A DNA stretch of 64,000 nucleotides, from the NCBI GenBank assembly GCA_963516475.1, contig CAUQBR010000002.1:1-64000 (forward strand), written 5' to 3'. The translations under genes were made by a program, and so were the position numbers. Below, piece by piece: positions 27,081 through 35,883 of this stretch (position 1 is its first letter; every line of letters begins with the position of its first letter). The notes beneath the pieces were generated by a model, which made no database searches, had not been told where the DNA came from, and worked only from the letters and a program-made list of their open reading frames with translations. The DNA is from JABCPE02 sp963516475. GTDB taxonomy: Bacteria; Bacteroidota; Bacteroidia; Flavobacteriales; Weeksellaceae.

Positions 27081-27956
27081 TTAGTGTTTTTTATGAGGCG
27101 GTTCATAAACAAGTCTGATGAAACCACTATATCTCTCATATTGTCTGTTAGTAGGAACTCCAACCACCAAACCTAGAATAGTGTTATCATTTAGAGCTAC
27201 TCTAATCTGCGGTCTAAGCACCATATTAAATCTCTCTTTAGTAATGCTCTTATTCACCTCCAAACCAACAAAGTTTCTAGAATTTGGAATTAGATAATGG
27301 ATACTCGAGTTAATCTGCCAGTCTGTATCCACATGATTGCTTCCAAAATGATGCGTGAAAACAGGCCCTGCATACACCATTGTACTGATGCTGTGAGTTT
27401 TCCCCCATCCCTTTGCTACTACAAAGAACGGATTATAAACATTCCCTGTGAAAAATTTCCCATTTCCATAGTTTCTGAAAGAGTTCAACTCTATTTCATT
27501 AAGGTAACCTATCGCCATGGAAGTGTAGGCTTTTTTATTTACCAAAAAAGTATACTGGATAGAGGTTTTGATACCCGCAACTCCTGTCCCTGGTGATTTA
27601 TGTGGAAGTTTTTCCGCAGAAGTATAAACATTAAAAGGCACTTCTACTTCCAAACCAAGTCTATCAGCCACCGCCCACTCATATTCTACTAATGGAGAAA
27701 GCTCATAGTAACCATTGTTTTCTGTAACCCCCATAGCTACATTCCATTCTCTTTCGCCTTTTCTCGCTCCGAGGTCTCTCATCAGGTCTATATACAAAGG
27801 CTCTGCATGGTGTAGTTTCAGCGGTTTTCCTTCCTCATCATCATGAGCTGCCACAGCTGCTTCTTCCACTTTTACACTATCTACAGCCTGCTCTTGAGCT
27901 GTAGCAAATCCTGAAAAAACTACCAAAGAGATTATTCCAAAAATTCTCTTAATCAT
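27081..27956 (-). CDS. Outer-membrane beta-barrel protein, Bacteroidetes HAEPLYIDLMRDLGAR family
   Basis: The start is taken at the ATG MIKRIFGIISLVV (291 residues); the longer frame starts at TTG. A signal peptide ends near FATAQ. The mature protein alternates polar and hydrophobic residues as in a small barrel and ends in aromatic/basic strands. It opens with HAEPLYIDLMRDLGARKGER, a segment I associate with a Bacteroidetes family often mislabelled in databases as a purine-synthesis protein. A transport or copper/envelope role cannot be read from sequence. Confidence 0.65.
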   Translation of the reverse strand: MIKRIFGIISLVVFSGFATAQEQAVDSVKVEEAAVAAHDDEEGKPLKLHHAEPLYIDLMRDLGARKGEREWNVAMGVTENNGYYELSPLVEYEWAVADRLGLEVEVPFNVYTSAEKLPHKSPGTGVAGIKTSIQYTFLVNKKAYTSMAIGYLNEIELNSFRNYGNGKFFTGNVYNPFFVVAKGWGKTHSISTMVYAGPVFTHHFGSNHVDTDWQINSSIHYLIPNSRNFVGLEVNKSITKERFNMVLRPQIRVALNDNTILGLVVGVPTNRQYERYSGFIRLVYEPPHKKH

Positions 27957-28006
27957 AATTCTATTCAATTTTTAACTAATTTCTATACAATTATACAAAT
28001 ATTTTT

Positions 28007-29092
28007 TTAATTCCTAATTTTCAGTAATATTTTCTCGTATTTATCTAAAATTATTTCCTTTGAAAATCGGCTTTTGATGGAATTAATGATAATATTTTTC
28101 TCACTTTTCTCAGTGGAAAGGATTTCTTTTATCTTCTCTGCAAACTGCTGATGCTCATTGATATCCGAAATCTCCCCATTGATTCCCTCTTCTACTATCT
28201 CCCTGATACCCCCTGGGCAGTCATTCGCCAGGGCATACACACCACAGGCTCCCGCTTCCAAAAGGACATTTGGGAAGCCTTCATAGCGCGAAGAAAGTAT
28301 AAACAAATCCGAAAATTTCAGATATTGATAAGGGTTTTTCTGTTGTCCGTGGAAAATTACATTTTCCAGCTGCATATCCTGTTTCATTTGGTGGAGGAGT
28401 TCCCTGTCCGCCCCATCGCCCAAAATATGGAGTTTTATTTTTTCATCTTTCAAGAAAGAGAAAACTTTCAGTAGATTGTCAAAACCCTTTCGTGAGGAAA
28501 GATTTCCTATCGCCAGAACATTTTTAAACTCCGTATCAAACCCTTCTGGTTTTTCCGAAACCAACAGTTTTTCATTGATAAAATCAAAATCAACAGGATT
28601 ATTGATTTTAAATATTTTCTCTTTTTTAATCTTGAAATTCTCAATTAAATCATTCGTCATATCATCACTTTGGGTAATGATTTGATGAAAATTATTATAA
28701 AATCGGTAAAAAAATCGGATTTCTTTTCGTGTAACATGCTTTGAAACCACATTGGTCTCGCGCGAAATGAATTTGGTTTTCTTAAAAAATGGAATAAACG
28801 GAGAAACGAACGCCGAAATCTCGCCCCAGCCACAGAAAACAATATCTGGCTTTCGCTGTCTTATCGTTTTCAAAATAGGCAACAAAGAAGAACGAATACT
28901 TTTGGTATTCGCTTCTATAATTTCTACATCTTCCTTCAAGAAATCCAGATACTCGCCCACCTTTTCAAATAGAAAAAGACTCGGCTGAAATTTTTCTCTC
29001 GGCAGATGATTGCATATTGTGGTAATTATCCGCTCTGCCCCGCCCATTTTCAGGTTGGGCAGAATGAACATTACCGAAATTTTTTGACTCAT
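28007..29092 (-). CDS. Glycosyltransferase family 4 (GT-B fold)
   Basis: This 361-residue protein has the N-terminal donor-family start FILPNLKMGGAERI and the C-terminal nucleotide-sugar site YEGFPNVLLEAGACG, where Glu-x7-Glu is the retaining GT4 signature. No membrane segment is visible. It likely adds a sugar in surface glycan or lipid-linked glycan synthesis; the sugar cannot be named. It begins 3 bp after the stop of a small toxin-like gene, so the two are probably co-transcribed. No other glycan genes are adjacent. Confidence 0.85.
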   Translation of the reverse strand: MSQKISVMFILPNLKMGGAERIITTICNHLPREKFQPSLFLFEKVGEYLDFLKEDVEIIEANTKSIRSSLLPILKTIRQRKPDIVFCGWGEISAFVSPFIPFFKKTKFISRETNVVSKHVTRKEIRFFYRFYNNFHQIITQSDDMTNDLIENFKIKKEKIFKINNPVDFDFINEKLLVSEKPEGFDTEFKNVLAIGNLSSRKGFDNLLKVFSFLKDEKIKLHILGDGADRELLHQMKQDMQLENVIFHGQQKNPYQYLKFSDLFILSSRYEGFPNVLLEAGACGVYALANDCPGGIREIVEEGINGEISDINEHQQFAEKIKEILSTEKSEKNIIINSIKSRFSKEIILDKYEKILLKIRN

Positions 29093-29095
29093 AAT

Positions 29096-29416
29096 CTACA
29101 ATGCCGAAAAATCTGGCGATTGGTTGTTAAGTACATGATTCATAATAACTTTCCCCGCTTCTTGCTTAAAGAAAAAGAACCAAGTTATTTTATCATCTAT
29201 CATGTATCTTAGGTATTTTTTCTCTGCTACATGCACTTTTTCTGGCGTATCTACGGCTTTATCCAGATTATTTTCTATAAATTCATAGACCTCGCCTACC
29301 ATTTCTTCGGCTCTGTCTATTCTATTGAGAATACCTTCTCTGAACAAAATGTTCAACTGGCTGTCCAAACTATGAACAAACTTTCTGCTGTATACTATTT
29401 CTAATCTCTCCACCAT
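29096..29416 (-). CDS. RelE/ParE-like toxin candidate
   Basis: This 106-residue protein begins MVERLEIVYSRKFVHSLD, a strand-helix start typical of the RelE/ParE fold, and has ITWFFFFKQEAGKVIMNHVLNN near the end, matching the last two strands of that fold. The catalytic residues of RelE-type toxins are not clearly assignable, so the call rests on fold-like pattern and gene context. It overlaps the preceding smaller gene by 16 bp, the usual antitoxin-first arrangement. Confidence 0.55.
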   Translation of the reverse strand: MVERLEIVYSRKFVHSLDSQLNILFREGILNRIDRAEEMVGEVYEFIENNLDKAVDTPEKVHVAEKKYLRYMIDDKITWFFFFKQEAGKVIMNHVLNNQSPDFSAL

Positions 29417-29712
29417 CCTTGTATTTTTTTAATTGACTGCTTCTTAGCATCTTCCAAAGAAAATGCTTCATCGAACTCTGCTAAAAATCCCTCACTTGCT
29501 CCCTCGAATTTTAAATAATCTTCACTCAGAACAATCTCCCCAAAGCCTCTACTTCCTGACTTTACCACAGTAGAACATACCGTAGGCTCAGCAAAAGGAA
29601 CTCCGAAAATCTCATTCTTGAAATTGATAAGATTCTTTATCACCTGCTCATCATTAAGGTTGATAATCCACCTTAGCAGCTCCATTTTTTCTTCTAATAT
29701 TTTTGAATCCAT
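29401..29712 (-). CDS. Antitoxin-like partner of the RelE/ParE-like gene
   Basis: This 103-residue acidic protein has an N-terminal helix (MELLRWIINLNDEQVIKNLINF) similar to the short helical starts seen on several Bacteroidetes antitoxins, and a C-terminal KKQSIKKIQGWWRD. It overlaps the toxin-like gene by 16 bp and follows recQ by 25 bp. The assignment as antitoxin is by position and size. No known DNA-binding motif is obvious. Confidence 0.5.
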   Translation of the reverse strand: MDSKILEEKMELLRWIINLNDEQVIKNLINFKNEIFGVPFAEPTVCSTVVKSGSRGFGEIVLSEDYLKFEGASEGFLAEFDEAFSLEDAKKQSIKKIQGWWRD

Positions 29713-29737
29713 TTATAAATTTTTAAAAATTTCTAAT

Positions 29738-31930
29738 TTAATTTGCCACATCACTGATGAATTTTATTCTAAGCATTCGGATTTCTTCATCAGTCAAATC
29801 ATCCGAAAACTCGGCACAAAGCACCTTCATACTGTCACTTTCTGACTCTTTCATGAAATCCATAAACTCCTCCACCAGATCTTCATCTATATTTTCCTCG
29901 ATATAATAATCTATATTCAGTTTAGTTCCCTGATAAACAATACTTTCCATTTCAGAAAGAAGCTCATCCATCGTCAAGTTTTTAGCTTGGGCGATATCCT
30001 CCAAATCCATCTTTTTATCGGTATTTTGGATGATGAAAACTTTATGGTTAGATTTATTGACAAGCTGTTTCAGAACCATATCCTGCATACGCTCTATATT
30101 GTTCTCTTCCACATACTTAGCAATAAACTCCGCAAATTCCTTTCCGTATTTTTTAGCTTTCCCTTCGCCTACTCCATAGATTTTTGTAATTTCCTCTATA
30201 GTAATAGGATACTGCACTGTCATATCCTCCAAACTAGGGTCCATAAAGACTGTATAAGGCGGAATTCCGTGTTTTTTAGCAACAGATTTTCTCAGCTCTT
30301 TCAGCTGGTTATACAGATTTTCATCCAAACCTCCACCACTCTGCACCTGAACCTGCTCCGAAGCAGCTTGGCTAAGGTCATACTTCCTGTCTTCGGCTAT
30401 CATGAACGGATTTTTCTCTTTTCCAGCCAAGAAATCAAGTCCTTTTTGAGACAATTTTAAAACACCATAAGTCTCAATATCTTTATTGATGTAGTTCTGC
30501 ACCAAAGCTTGTCTGATGATGGATTTCCAGAAATTATCCGTCTGCTCTTTTCCTTTACCAAAGAAAGATGAATTTTCTAATTTATAAGATTTCGTAACTG
30601 GAGTTTCTCGCCCTAAAAGCACAGAAATCAAATCATTTATCTTAAATTTCTCTTCCAGTTCTTTTATCAGTTCCAAAACTACTTTCAGTTCTTTGGAAAC
30701 ATCTTTCAGAGTCGGAGGATTTACAGAATTATCGCACATTTTGGCTCCAGCGCCATTTACAGGGTCAAACTGTTCTCCAAAATAATACAGCAAATACTGT
30801 CTTCTGTTCATAGAAGTTTCTGCATAGCCCACCACTTCATTCAAAAGCTGAAGACCGATTTCTCTCTCCGAAACAGGTTTTTGAGCCAGAAACTTCTCTA
30901 ATTTGTCTATATCTTTCGGGTCGTAAAAAGCCAAACAATAGCCCTCACCGCCATCTCTTCCTGCTCTTCCTGTTTCCTGATAGTAGCTTTCCAAAGATTT
31001 TGGAATATCATAATGAATCACAAAACGAACATCCGGCTTGTCTATTCCCATCCCAAAGGCTATGGTAGCAACAATCACATCCACTTCCTCCATCAGAAAC
31101 TTGTCCTGATTTGCCACTCGGGATTTTGCGTCTAATCCTGCATGATACGGCAGAGCATTGATTCCATTTACCTGCAAAAGCTGGGCAAATTCCTCTACTT
31201 TCTTTCTGCTGAGACAATATACTATCCCTGCTTTGCCTTTATTTTGGTTAATGAACTTCACTATTTCCTTATCTACATTCACTTTTGGACGAACTTCGTA
31301 GAATAGATTTGGCCTGTTAAAACTTTCCTTAAAGACCACAGCATCAGTCATTCCCAATGTTTTTTGAATATCATCCTGAACTTTAGGCGTTGCGGTAGCC
31401 GTCAGGGCAATCACAGGAACATTTGCGATTTGGTCTATAATGGTTTTTAGATTACGATATTCAGGGCGGAAATCATGTCCCCATTCCGAGATACAGTGCG
31501 CTTCATCTATAGCCACAAAGGAAATTTTCACTTCCTTCAAAAAGTCTAAATATTCTTCTTTTATCAAACTTTCAGGCGCTACATAGAGCAGTTTGGTTTT
31601 CCCAGATTTTATATCATCCATTACAGTTTTGGTCTGGGTTTTATTGAGAGAAGAATTCAGTACATGAGCCACTCCTTCTTCGGAAAACAGCCCATTCACC
31701 GCATCTACCTGATTTTTCATCAAGGCTATAAGTGGAGAAACCACTATTGCAGTTCCCTCGCTCATCAGAGCCGGAAGCTGGTAGCAAAGAGACTTACCAC
31801 CACCTGTCGGCATCAAAACGAAAACATCTCTACCCTCCAAGAGCGTAGAAATAATTTCCTCCTGATGTCCTTTAAAATTAGAAAAACCAAAATATTTTTT
31901 TAGAGAATCTGATATTTTCCCATTTTTCAT
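29738..31930 (-). CDS. recQ: ATP-dependent DNA helicase RecQ
   Basis: This 730-residue 3'-5' helicase acts in recombination and fork repair. Motif I is PTGGGKS at residues 41-47, motif II is DEAH at 142-145, and motif VI is QETGRAGRDG near 318-327. The RQC zinc segment at about 374-405 lacks three of the four usual cysteines: only Cys399 is present (ETSMNRRQYLLYYFGE...GAKMCDNSVNPP). The winged-helix and HRDC regions follow (HRDC about 535-610). About 100 further residues form a C-terminal extension. It is the first gene of a minus-strand run with the toxin-antitoxin-like pair and the glycosyltransferase. Confidence 0.92.
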   Translation of the reverse strand: MKNGKISDSLKKYFGFSNFKGHQEEIISTLLEGRDVFVLMPTGGGKSLCYQLPALMSEGTAIVVSPLIALMKNQVDAVNGLFSEEGVAHVLNSSLNKTQTKTVMDDIKSGKTKLLYVAPESLIKEEYLDFLKEVKISFVAIDEAHCISEWGHDFRPEYRNLKTIIDQIANVPVIALTATATPKVQDDIQKTLGMTDAVVFKESFNRPNLFYEVRPKVNVDKEIVKFINQNKGKAGIVYCLSRKKVEEFAQLLQVNGINALPYHAGLDAKSRVANQDKFLMEEVDVIVATIAFGMGIDKPDVRFVIHYDIPKSLESYYQETGRAGRDGGEGYCLAFYDPKDIDKLEKFLAQKPVSEREIGLQLLNEVVGYAETSMNRRQYLLYYFGEQFDPVNGAGAKMCDNSVNPPTLKDVSKELKVVLELIKELEEKFKINDLISVLLGRETPVTKSYKLENSSFFGKGKEQTDNFWKSIIRQALVQNYINKDIETYGVLKLSQKGLDFLAGKEKNPFMIAEDRKYDLSQAASEQVQVQSGGGLDENLYNQLKELRKSVAKKHGIPPYTVFMDPSLEDMTVQYPITIEEITKIYGVGEGKAKKYGKEFAEFIAKYVEENNIERMQDMVLKQLVNKSNHKVFIIQNTDKKMDLEDIAQAKNLTMDELLSEMESIVYQGTKLNIDYYIEENIDEDLVEEFMDFMKESESDSMKVLCAEFSDDLTDEEIRMLRIKFISDVAN

Positions 31931-31988
31931 ACTTACTTATTTGTTTTTAGTTTTTATTCAAAAATCAATTTTGTGAGGTGTCTTTTAT

Positions 31989-32018
31989 CAAAGATAAGAA
32001 ATAAATTTGATTTGCAAA
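31989..32018 (-). promoter_or_regulatory. Promoter of recQ
   Basis: On the minus strand TTTG at 32018-32015 is followed after 18 bases by TATCTTTG at 31996-31989, a full -7 match. Confidence 0.55.
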
Positions 32019-32081
32019 AAATGTTAAACAATTTTTATTCTTAGTTCTTGACCACTAAAAAGTTATTTTTATGCCTTAAAT

Positions 32082-32525
32082 CTACTCTTTTTCTTCCTCT
32101 TCTTTTCTATAAATCAAGCAGTCATGAGGAAATTTTTCAATTTTAAGAGGACACTTTTTTAAATCTATTGTATATTCTCCTTTTTTGAAATAAACTCGTT
32201 TAACTCCCATAATAAGATGGTGTGGTATGGGTTCTATGTAAATTTTCATGGTATCTTTTTTATAAACTAAGATATTCATCCCTTGTGATAGTCCATGATT
32301 TTCTCTTTCCTTTTTATCAGAAAAGTATTTTATACCATTTTCAATTTTTTGTAGATAGATTTCTTTATTTTCCCTATAGAATTTATCCACACTTAGACCT
32401 TCCCAAAGAGGCTGAGCATTTACATAACTATAACTGTATAAAAAAATAATTGATACCAATTTCACACCTATTACACCTATTTTTTCATTGGATAAATATT
32501 TGCTAATAAAGTTTTTATTCTTCAT
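32082..32525 (-). CDS. Secreted hypothetical protein, paralogue of the next gene
   Basis: This 147-residue protein has a hydrophobic N-terminal segment (about residues 16-37) that may be a signal peptide or anchor. It shares with the 32515-32916 product the blocks VYKKDTM-IYI, a KKG/KG-strand region, a short Lys-Lys-Cys segment, and a C-terminal FPHDCLIYRK. The two genes overlap by 11 bp and look like a tandem duplication. Two conserved cysteines could form a disulfide in the exported protein. The function is unknown. Confidence 0.6.
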   Translation of the reverse strand: MKNKNFISKYLSNEKIGVIGVKLVSIIFLYSYSYVNAQPLWEGLSVDKFYRENKEIYLQKIENGIKYFSDKKERENHGLSQGMNILVYKKDTMKIYIEPIPHHLIMGVKRVYFKKGEYTIDLKKCPLKIEKFPHDCLIYRKEEEEKE

Positions 32526-32916
32526 CTTTTCTATAAATTAAACAATCATTAGGGAAACTTTTTATATGATAATCACTATCAAATCTACAATTTTTAAAGT
32601 TTATTGAAAATTTTCCTTTCTGAAAATGTAGATTTTGAATAAAAATTTGTTTTCTTTCTTCTAAATTTATGTAAATATCCATAGTATCTTTTTTATAAAC
32701 AAAAACATTTCTGCTCTTATTTGTTATTGCCATAGGTATCGTTTTTTTCATAGACGAAGACAAAAAATAAATAGTTTCCATATTATTTGTCCTTATCTTT
32801 TTCACAGAAAGAGGTTTCTTTGAAACAGAAATACTATCAACAATAATTATTGTAGGCAAGGGCTGTGCATTTAAATGGAGAAACACGAATGACAAGAAAA
32901 CAATTAAATATCTCAT
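32515..32916 (-). CDS. Secreted hypothetical protein, paralogue of the preceding gene
   Basis: This 133-residue protein has a signal peptide of about 17 residues (MRYLIVFLSFVFLHLNAQ). It shares VYKKDTMDIYI, FKNC and SFPNDCLIYRKDEE with its downstream neighbour. Its start lies 95 bp from kdsD on the other strand. It is a small exported protein of unknown function, probably one of a lineage-specific expanded family. Confidence 0.6.
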   Translation of the reverse strand: MRYLIVFLSFVFLHLNAQPLPTIIIVDSISVSKKPLSVKKIRTNNMETIYFLSSSMKKTIPMAITNKSRNVFVYKKDTMDIYINLEERKQIFIQNLHFQKGKFSINFKNCRFDSDYHIKSFPNDCLIYRKDEE

Positions 32917-32969
32917 AGTTATTGTATCATATGTTTTGTTCCCATGATTATTTTTAGAAAAAAAATTAT

Positions 32970-32977
32970 TATTTTTG
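32970..32977 (+). promoter_or_regulatory. Candidate -7 box of kdsD
   Basis: TATTTTTG matches TAnnTTTG and lies 34 bases upstream of the kdsD TTG start. Confidence 0.45.
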
Positions 32978-33011
32978 AACGGAAATGTAAAAGTAATAAA
33001 ATTTTACCAAA

Positions 33012-33968
33012 TTGAGCTCAATAGATTTAATCCAAATAGCAAAAAATACCATCTCTGCAGAAATGGAAGAGCTGGAAGCCTTGAAAAATCGTATCGATGA
33101 AAACTTTAATAAGGCTGTAAATACCATTCATAAAGCCAAAGGAAAACTAATTGTAGTAGGCATCGGGAAGAGCGCCCACATCGGAAATAAGATAGTGGCA
33201 ACGCTGAATTCCACGGGGACGCCGTCACAATTCCTGCACGCCGCCGAGGCTATTCATGGAGATTTAGGAGTTATTCAGAAAGATGATGTGGTGCTGTGCA
33301 TTTCCAATTCAGGTAATTCGCCCGAAATTGTAAATCTTCTGCCGTTTTTAAAGAAATATTCTTCGGCGCTCATTGGGATGACAGGAAACATGAAAAGCAA
33401 ACTTGCCGAGTTTTCGGAAATTACCTTAAACACACATGTTTCCAAAGAAGCCTGCCCTAATCAGCTGGCTCCAACCACTTCCACTACGGTTCAGCTGGCT
33501 CTGGGCGATGCTTTGGCGGTGTGTCTGATGGAACTTAACCAATTCAAAAAAGAAGATTTTGCTAAATTCCACCCTGGTGGGGCTTTGGGCAAACAAACCG
33601 CGAAAGTAGAGCAGTTTCTCTCTCAAAACAAACCAAAAGTGGACATCAATGCAACTATAAAAGAAGTCATTATCTCCATCAGCAGCTCTAAACACGGCAT
33701 CACCGTAATCACCGAAAACGAAGAAATAAAAGGTGTAATCACCGATGGCGACCTGCGAAGAATGCTCTCCGAAAGAGACTCTATTTCAGGGATTTTTGCA
33801 AAAGATATCATGAGCAAAAACCCTAAAACCATAGAGAAAAGTGCCCTCGCAAAAGAAGCCATGCAGATACTGAAACAGAACAACATAGGGCAGCTGGTCG
33901 TGACAGACCACGGACAATACTTCGGAATCATAGACCTACACCGCCTTTTGGATGAGGGCATAAACTAA
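33012..33968 (+). CDS. kdsD: Arabinose-5-phosphate isomerase (KpsF/GutQ family)
   Basis: This 318-residue protein interconverts ribulose-5-phosphate and arabinose-5-phosphate, the first step to Kdo for lipopolysaccharide. It has an N-terminal SIS sugar-isomerase domain with GIGKSAHIGNKIVATLNSTG near residue 50 and AEAIHGDLG near 80, then two CBS domains from about residue 200. The start is an unusual TTG: the next ATG would remove 16 conserved-looking N-terminal residues, so the TTG fits the family better. It lies 10 bp upstream of tatC and is probably co-transcribed with it. Confidence 0.9.
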   Translation: MSSIDLIQIAKNTISAEMEELEALKNRIDENFNKAVNTIHKAKGKLIVVGIGKSAHIGNKIVATLNSTGTPSQFLHAAEAIHGDLGVIQKDDVVLCISNSGNSPEIVNLLPFLKKYSSALIGMTGNMKSKLAEFSEITLNTHVSKEACPNQLAPTTSTTVQLALGDALAVCLMELNQFKKEDFAKFHPGGALGKQTAKVEQFLSQNKPKVDINATIKEVIISISSSKHGITVITENEEIKGVITDGDLRRMLSERDSISGIFAKDIMSKNPKTIEKSALAKEAMQILKQNNIGQLVVTDHGQYFGIIDLHRLLDEGIN

Positions 33969-33978
33969 AAAAAACAGA

Positions 33979-34791
33979 ATGAGCGACCAAAAAGAAATGT
34001 CTTTTTTAGACCATCTGGGAGAACTGCGCGGACACCTTATAAGGTCTGTAATAGCCATAATCATCGCTGCAGTTTCCATCGGAATCAATACCAATTGGGT
34101 AGTAGATAACATCCTCTTCTACCCTACCAAACCTGATTTTCCTACTTTTAGATACATCAATTATTTCACCCAAGAATATTTGGGCGAAGAAAGCATTTCG
34201 CTTCCTGAGACATTTCCTATACAAGTGCGAAAACTGTACGAGCAGTTTAATGTAATGATGTCTATTTCTATTTTTGGAGGAATTCTTTTGGCATTTCCTT
34301 ATATTATTTGGGAGCTGTGGAGATTTATCAGCCCTGCTCTTCTGCCGAACGAGAGAAAATATTCGCTTATCATCATCCATGGGACTTGGATTTTGTTTTT
34401 CTTTGGAGCGCTGTGTGGGTATTTCATCATTTTGCCATTCGCTATCAATTTTGGATATTTCTTTAGAATTTCGGATGAAATAAGGCTGAGCTATGACCTG
34501 TCCGATTATCTTTCCATATTCCTGCAAGTAGTTTTTGGAATGGCAATTATCTTCCTGTTTCCGATGATAGTTTATGTTTTGACTTCACTGGGAATTCTTA
34601 CTCCTCAATTGATGAAAACCTACCGAAGACACGCCATTGTCATCATTATGATTATCGCGGCTATCATCACACCTGCCGATGTGGTCAGTATGTTTATCGC
34701 GGCTATTCCGCTATTGTTACTCTATGAAATGAGTGTCGCAATGGCTCAAATCATCCACAAAAGACTATTAAAAGAACGAGATTTAGATTAA
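33979..34791 (+). CDS. tatC: Twin-arginine translocase subunit TatC
   Basis: This 270-residue polytopic protein forms the receptor of the Tat export system for folded proteins. It begins with the diagnostic FLDHLGELRGHLIRS region and has about six transmembrane helices, with FAINFGYF in the middle and the AAIITPADVVS segment near the end. It is slightly longer than the E. coli protein because of a loop insertion around residues 45-80. tatA/B are not adjacent. It ends at a bidirectional terminator with clpP. Confidence 0.95.
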   Translation: MSDQKEMSFLDHLGELRGHLIRSVIAIIIAAVSIGINTNWVVDNILFYPTKPDFPTFRYINYFTQEYLGEESISLPETFPIQVRKLYEQFNVMMSISIFGGILLAFPYIIWELWRFISPALLPNERKYSLIIIHGTWILFFFGALCGYFIILPFAINFGYFFRISDEIRLSYDLSDYLSIFLQVVFGMAIIFLFPMIVYVLTSLGILTPQLMKTYRRHAIVIIMIIAAIITPADVVSMFIAAIPLLLLYEMSVAMAQIIHKRLLKERDLD

Positions 34792-34796
34792 ATCAA

Positions 34797-34826
34797 AAAA
34801 GGTCAGAATTTTCATTCTGACCTTTT
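34797..34826. terminator. Bidirectional terminator between tatC and clpP
   Basis: A 13-bp stem (AAAAGGTCAGAAT and complement) with a 4-base loop is followed by T-rich sequence on both strands. Confidence 0.88.
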
Positions 34827-34841
34827 AATTTTATAATTTTT

Positions 34842-35519
34842 TTATTTCTTTTTCTCCAAAACTTCATCTACCATTCCCATTTCTTTCGCTTCAGTGGAAG
34901 TCATCCAGTAGTCTCTGTCTGATGCTTTTTCCACCCATTCATAAGACTGCCCAGAATGCTCGGAAATAATGTCATAAAGTTCTTTTTTCAATTTGAGCAT
35001 TTCTCTTAAATTGATTTCCATATCGCTCGCAACTCCCTGTGCGCCGCCACTCGGCTGGTGAATCATCACTCTGGAATGCTTCAGTGCAGAACGCTTTCCT
35101 TTTTCACCTGCAACCAAAAGCACCGCTCCCATAGAAGCCGCCATACCTGTACAAATCGTAGCTACATCAGGTTTGATAATCTGCATCGTGTCATAAATTC
35201 CCAATCCCGCATAAACACTTCCACCAGGCGAATTGATATAAATCTGAATATCCTTGCTCGGGTCAGCACTTTCCAAAAACAACAGCTGTGCCGTCACGAT
35301 ATTCGCCACTTGGTCATCGATTCCTGTTCCCAAAAAGATGATTCTATCCATCATCAGTCTTGAGAAAACATCCATCTGCGCTACATTCAGCCTTCTTTCT
35401 TCAGTAATGTATGGTGTAAGGTTGGTAGGATTGAACATTCCCATGTATTGGTCCGTTACCAGCCCATTATTTCCTAAATGTTTTACAGAAAAATCTCTAA
35501 ATTCTTTCTTTATGTCCAT
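34842..35519 (-). CDS. clpP: ATP-dependent Clp protease proteolytic subunit
   Basis: This 225-residue serine protease forms the Clp barrel with ClpX or ClpA/C. The catalytic Ser129 lies in GMAASMGAVLL and His154 in MIHQPSGGAQG; an Asp lies downstream as expected. The 18-base gap from the upstream YciI gene suggests shared transcription. clpX is not in this neighbourhood. Nothing unusual is seen. Confidence 0.95.
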   Translation of the reverse strand: MDIKKEFRDFSVKHLGNNGLVTDQYMGMFNPTNLTPYITEERRLNVAQMDVFSRLMMDRIIFLGTGIDDQVANIVTAQLLFLESADPSKDIQIYINSPGGSVYAGLGIYDTMQIIKPDVATICTGMAASMGAVLLVAGEKGKRSALKHSRVMIHQPSGGAQGVASDMEINLREMLKLKKELYDIISEHSGQSYEWVEKASDRDYWMTSTEAKEMGMVDEVLEKKK

Positions 35520-35537
35520 ATATAAATCTTTTTAAGG

Positions 35538-35828
35538 TTAATTATTTACAAAATAAACAAATTTTTTATCAAATTTGGTCGGAATAAACTCTATAAATTC
35601 ATATTCTGCAATTTCATTTTTATAAAATGGGTCTTCTTTCATTATATCGATTACCATTTCTTTATCTTTTTCATTTACAAGAATAATCCCTCCCGTTCTT
35701 GGATTTTTTCTTCCAGAACAGATGAATTTTCCGAGCAAATAATATTTATCCAGAAAATCCACATGTTCTTTTAAATATTTTTCTACTTCACTGATTTCCT
35801 TTTTGTAGTTTAATGATACTATAAACAT
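35538..35828 (-). CDS. YciI family protein
   Basis: This 96-residue protein has the dimeric alpha-beta barrel layout of YciI: a FIVSLNYKK start, HVDFLDKYYLLGKFICSG, and DPFYKNEIAEYEFIEF at the end. The Asp-Pro-Phe and the His are the residues thought to form the putative active site. No substrate is known for the family. It precedes clpP. Confidence 0.8.
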   Translation of the reverse strand: MFIVSLNYKKEISEVEKYLKEHVDFLDKYYLLGKFICSGRKNPRTGGIILVNEKDKEMVIDIMKEDPFYKNEIAEYEFIEFIPTKFDKKFVYFVNN

Positions 35829-35866
35829 AGCTTTATCTCCTTTTTCTCAAAAATTATTCCAATTCC

Positions 35867-35874
35867 CAAAGGTA
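35867..35874 (-). promoter_or_regulatory. Candidate -7 box before the YciI-clpP unit
   Basis: On the minus strand the bases read TACCTTTG, matching TAnnTTTG, 38 bases before the YciI start. Confidence 0.35.
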
Positions 35875-35883
35875 ACCAATCTG

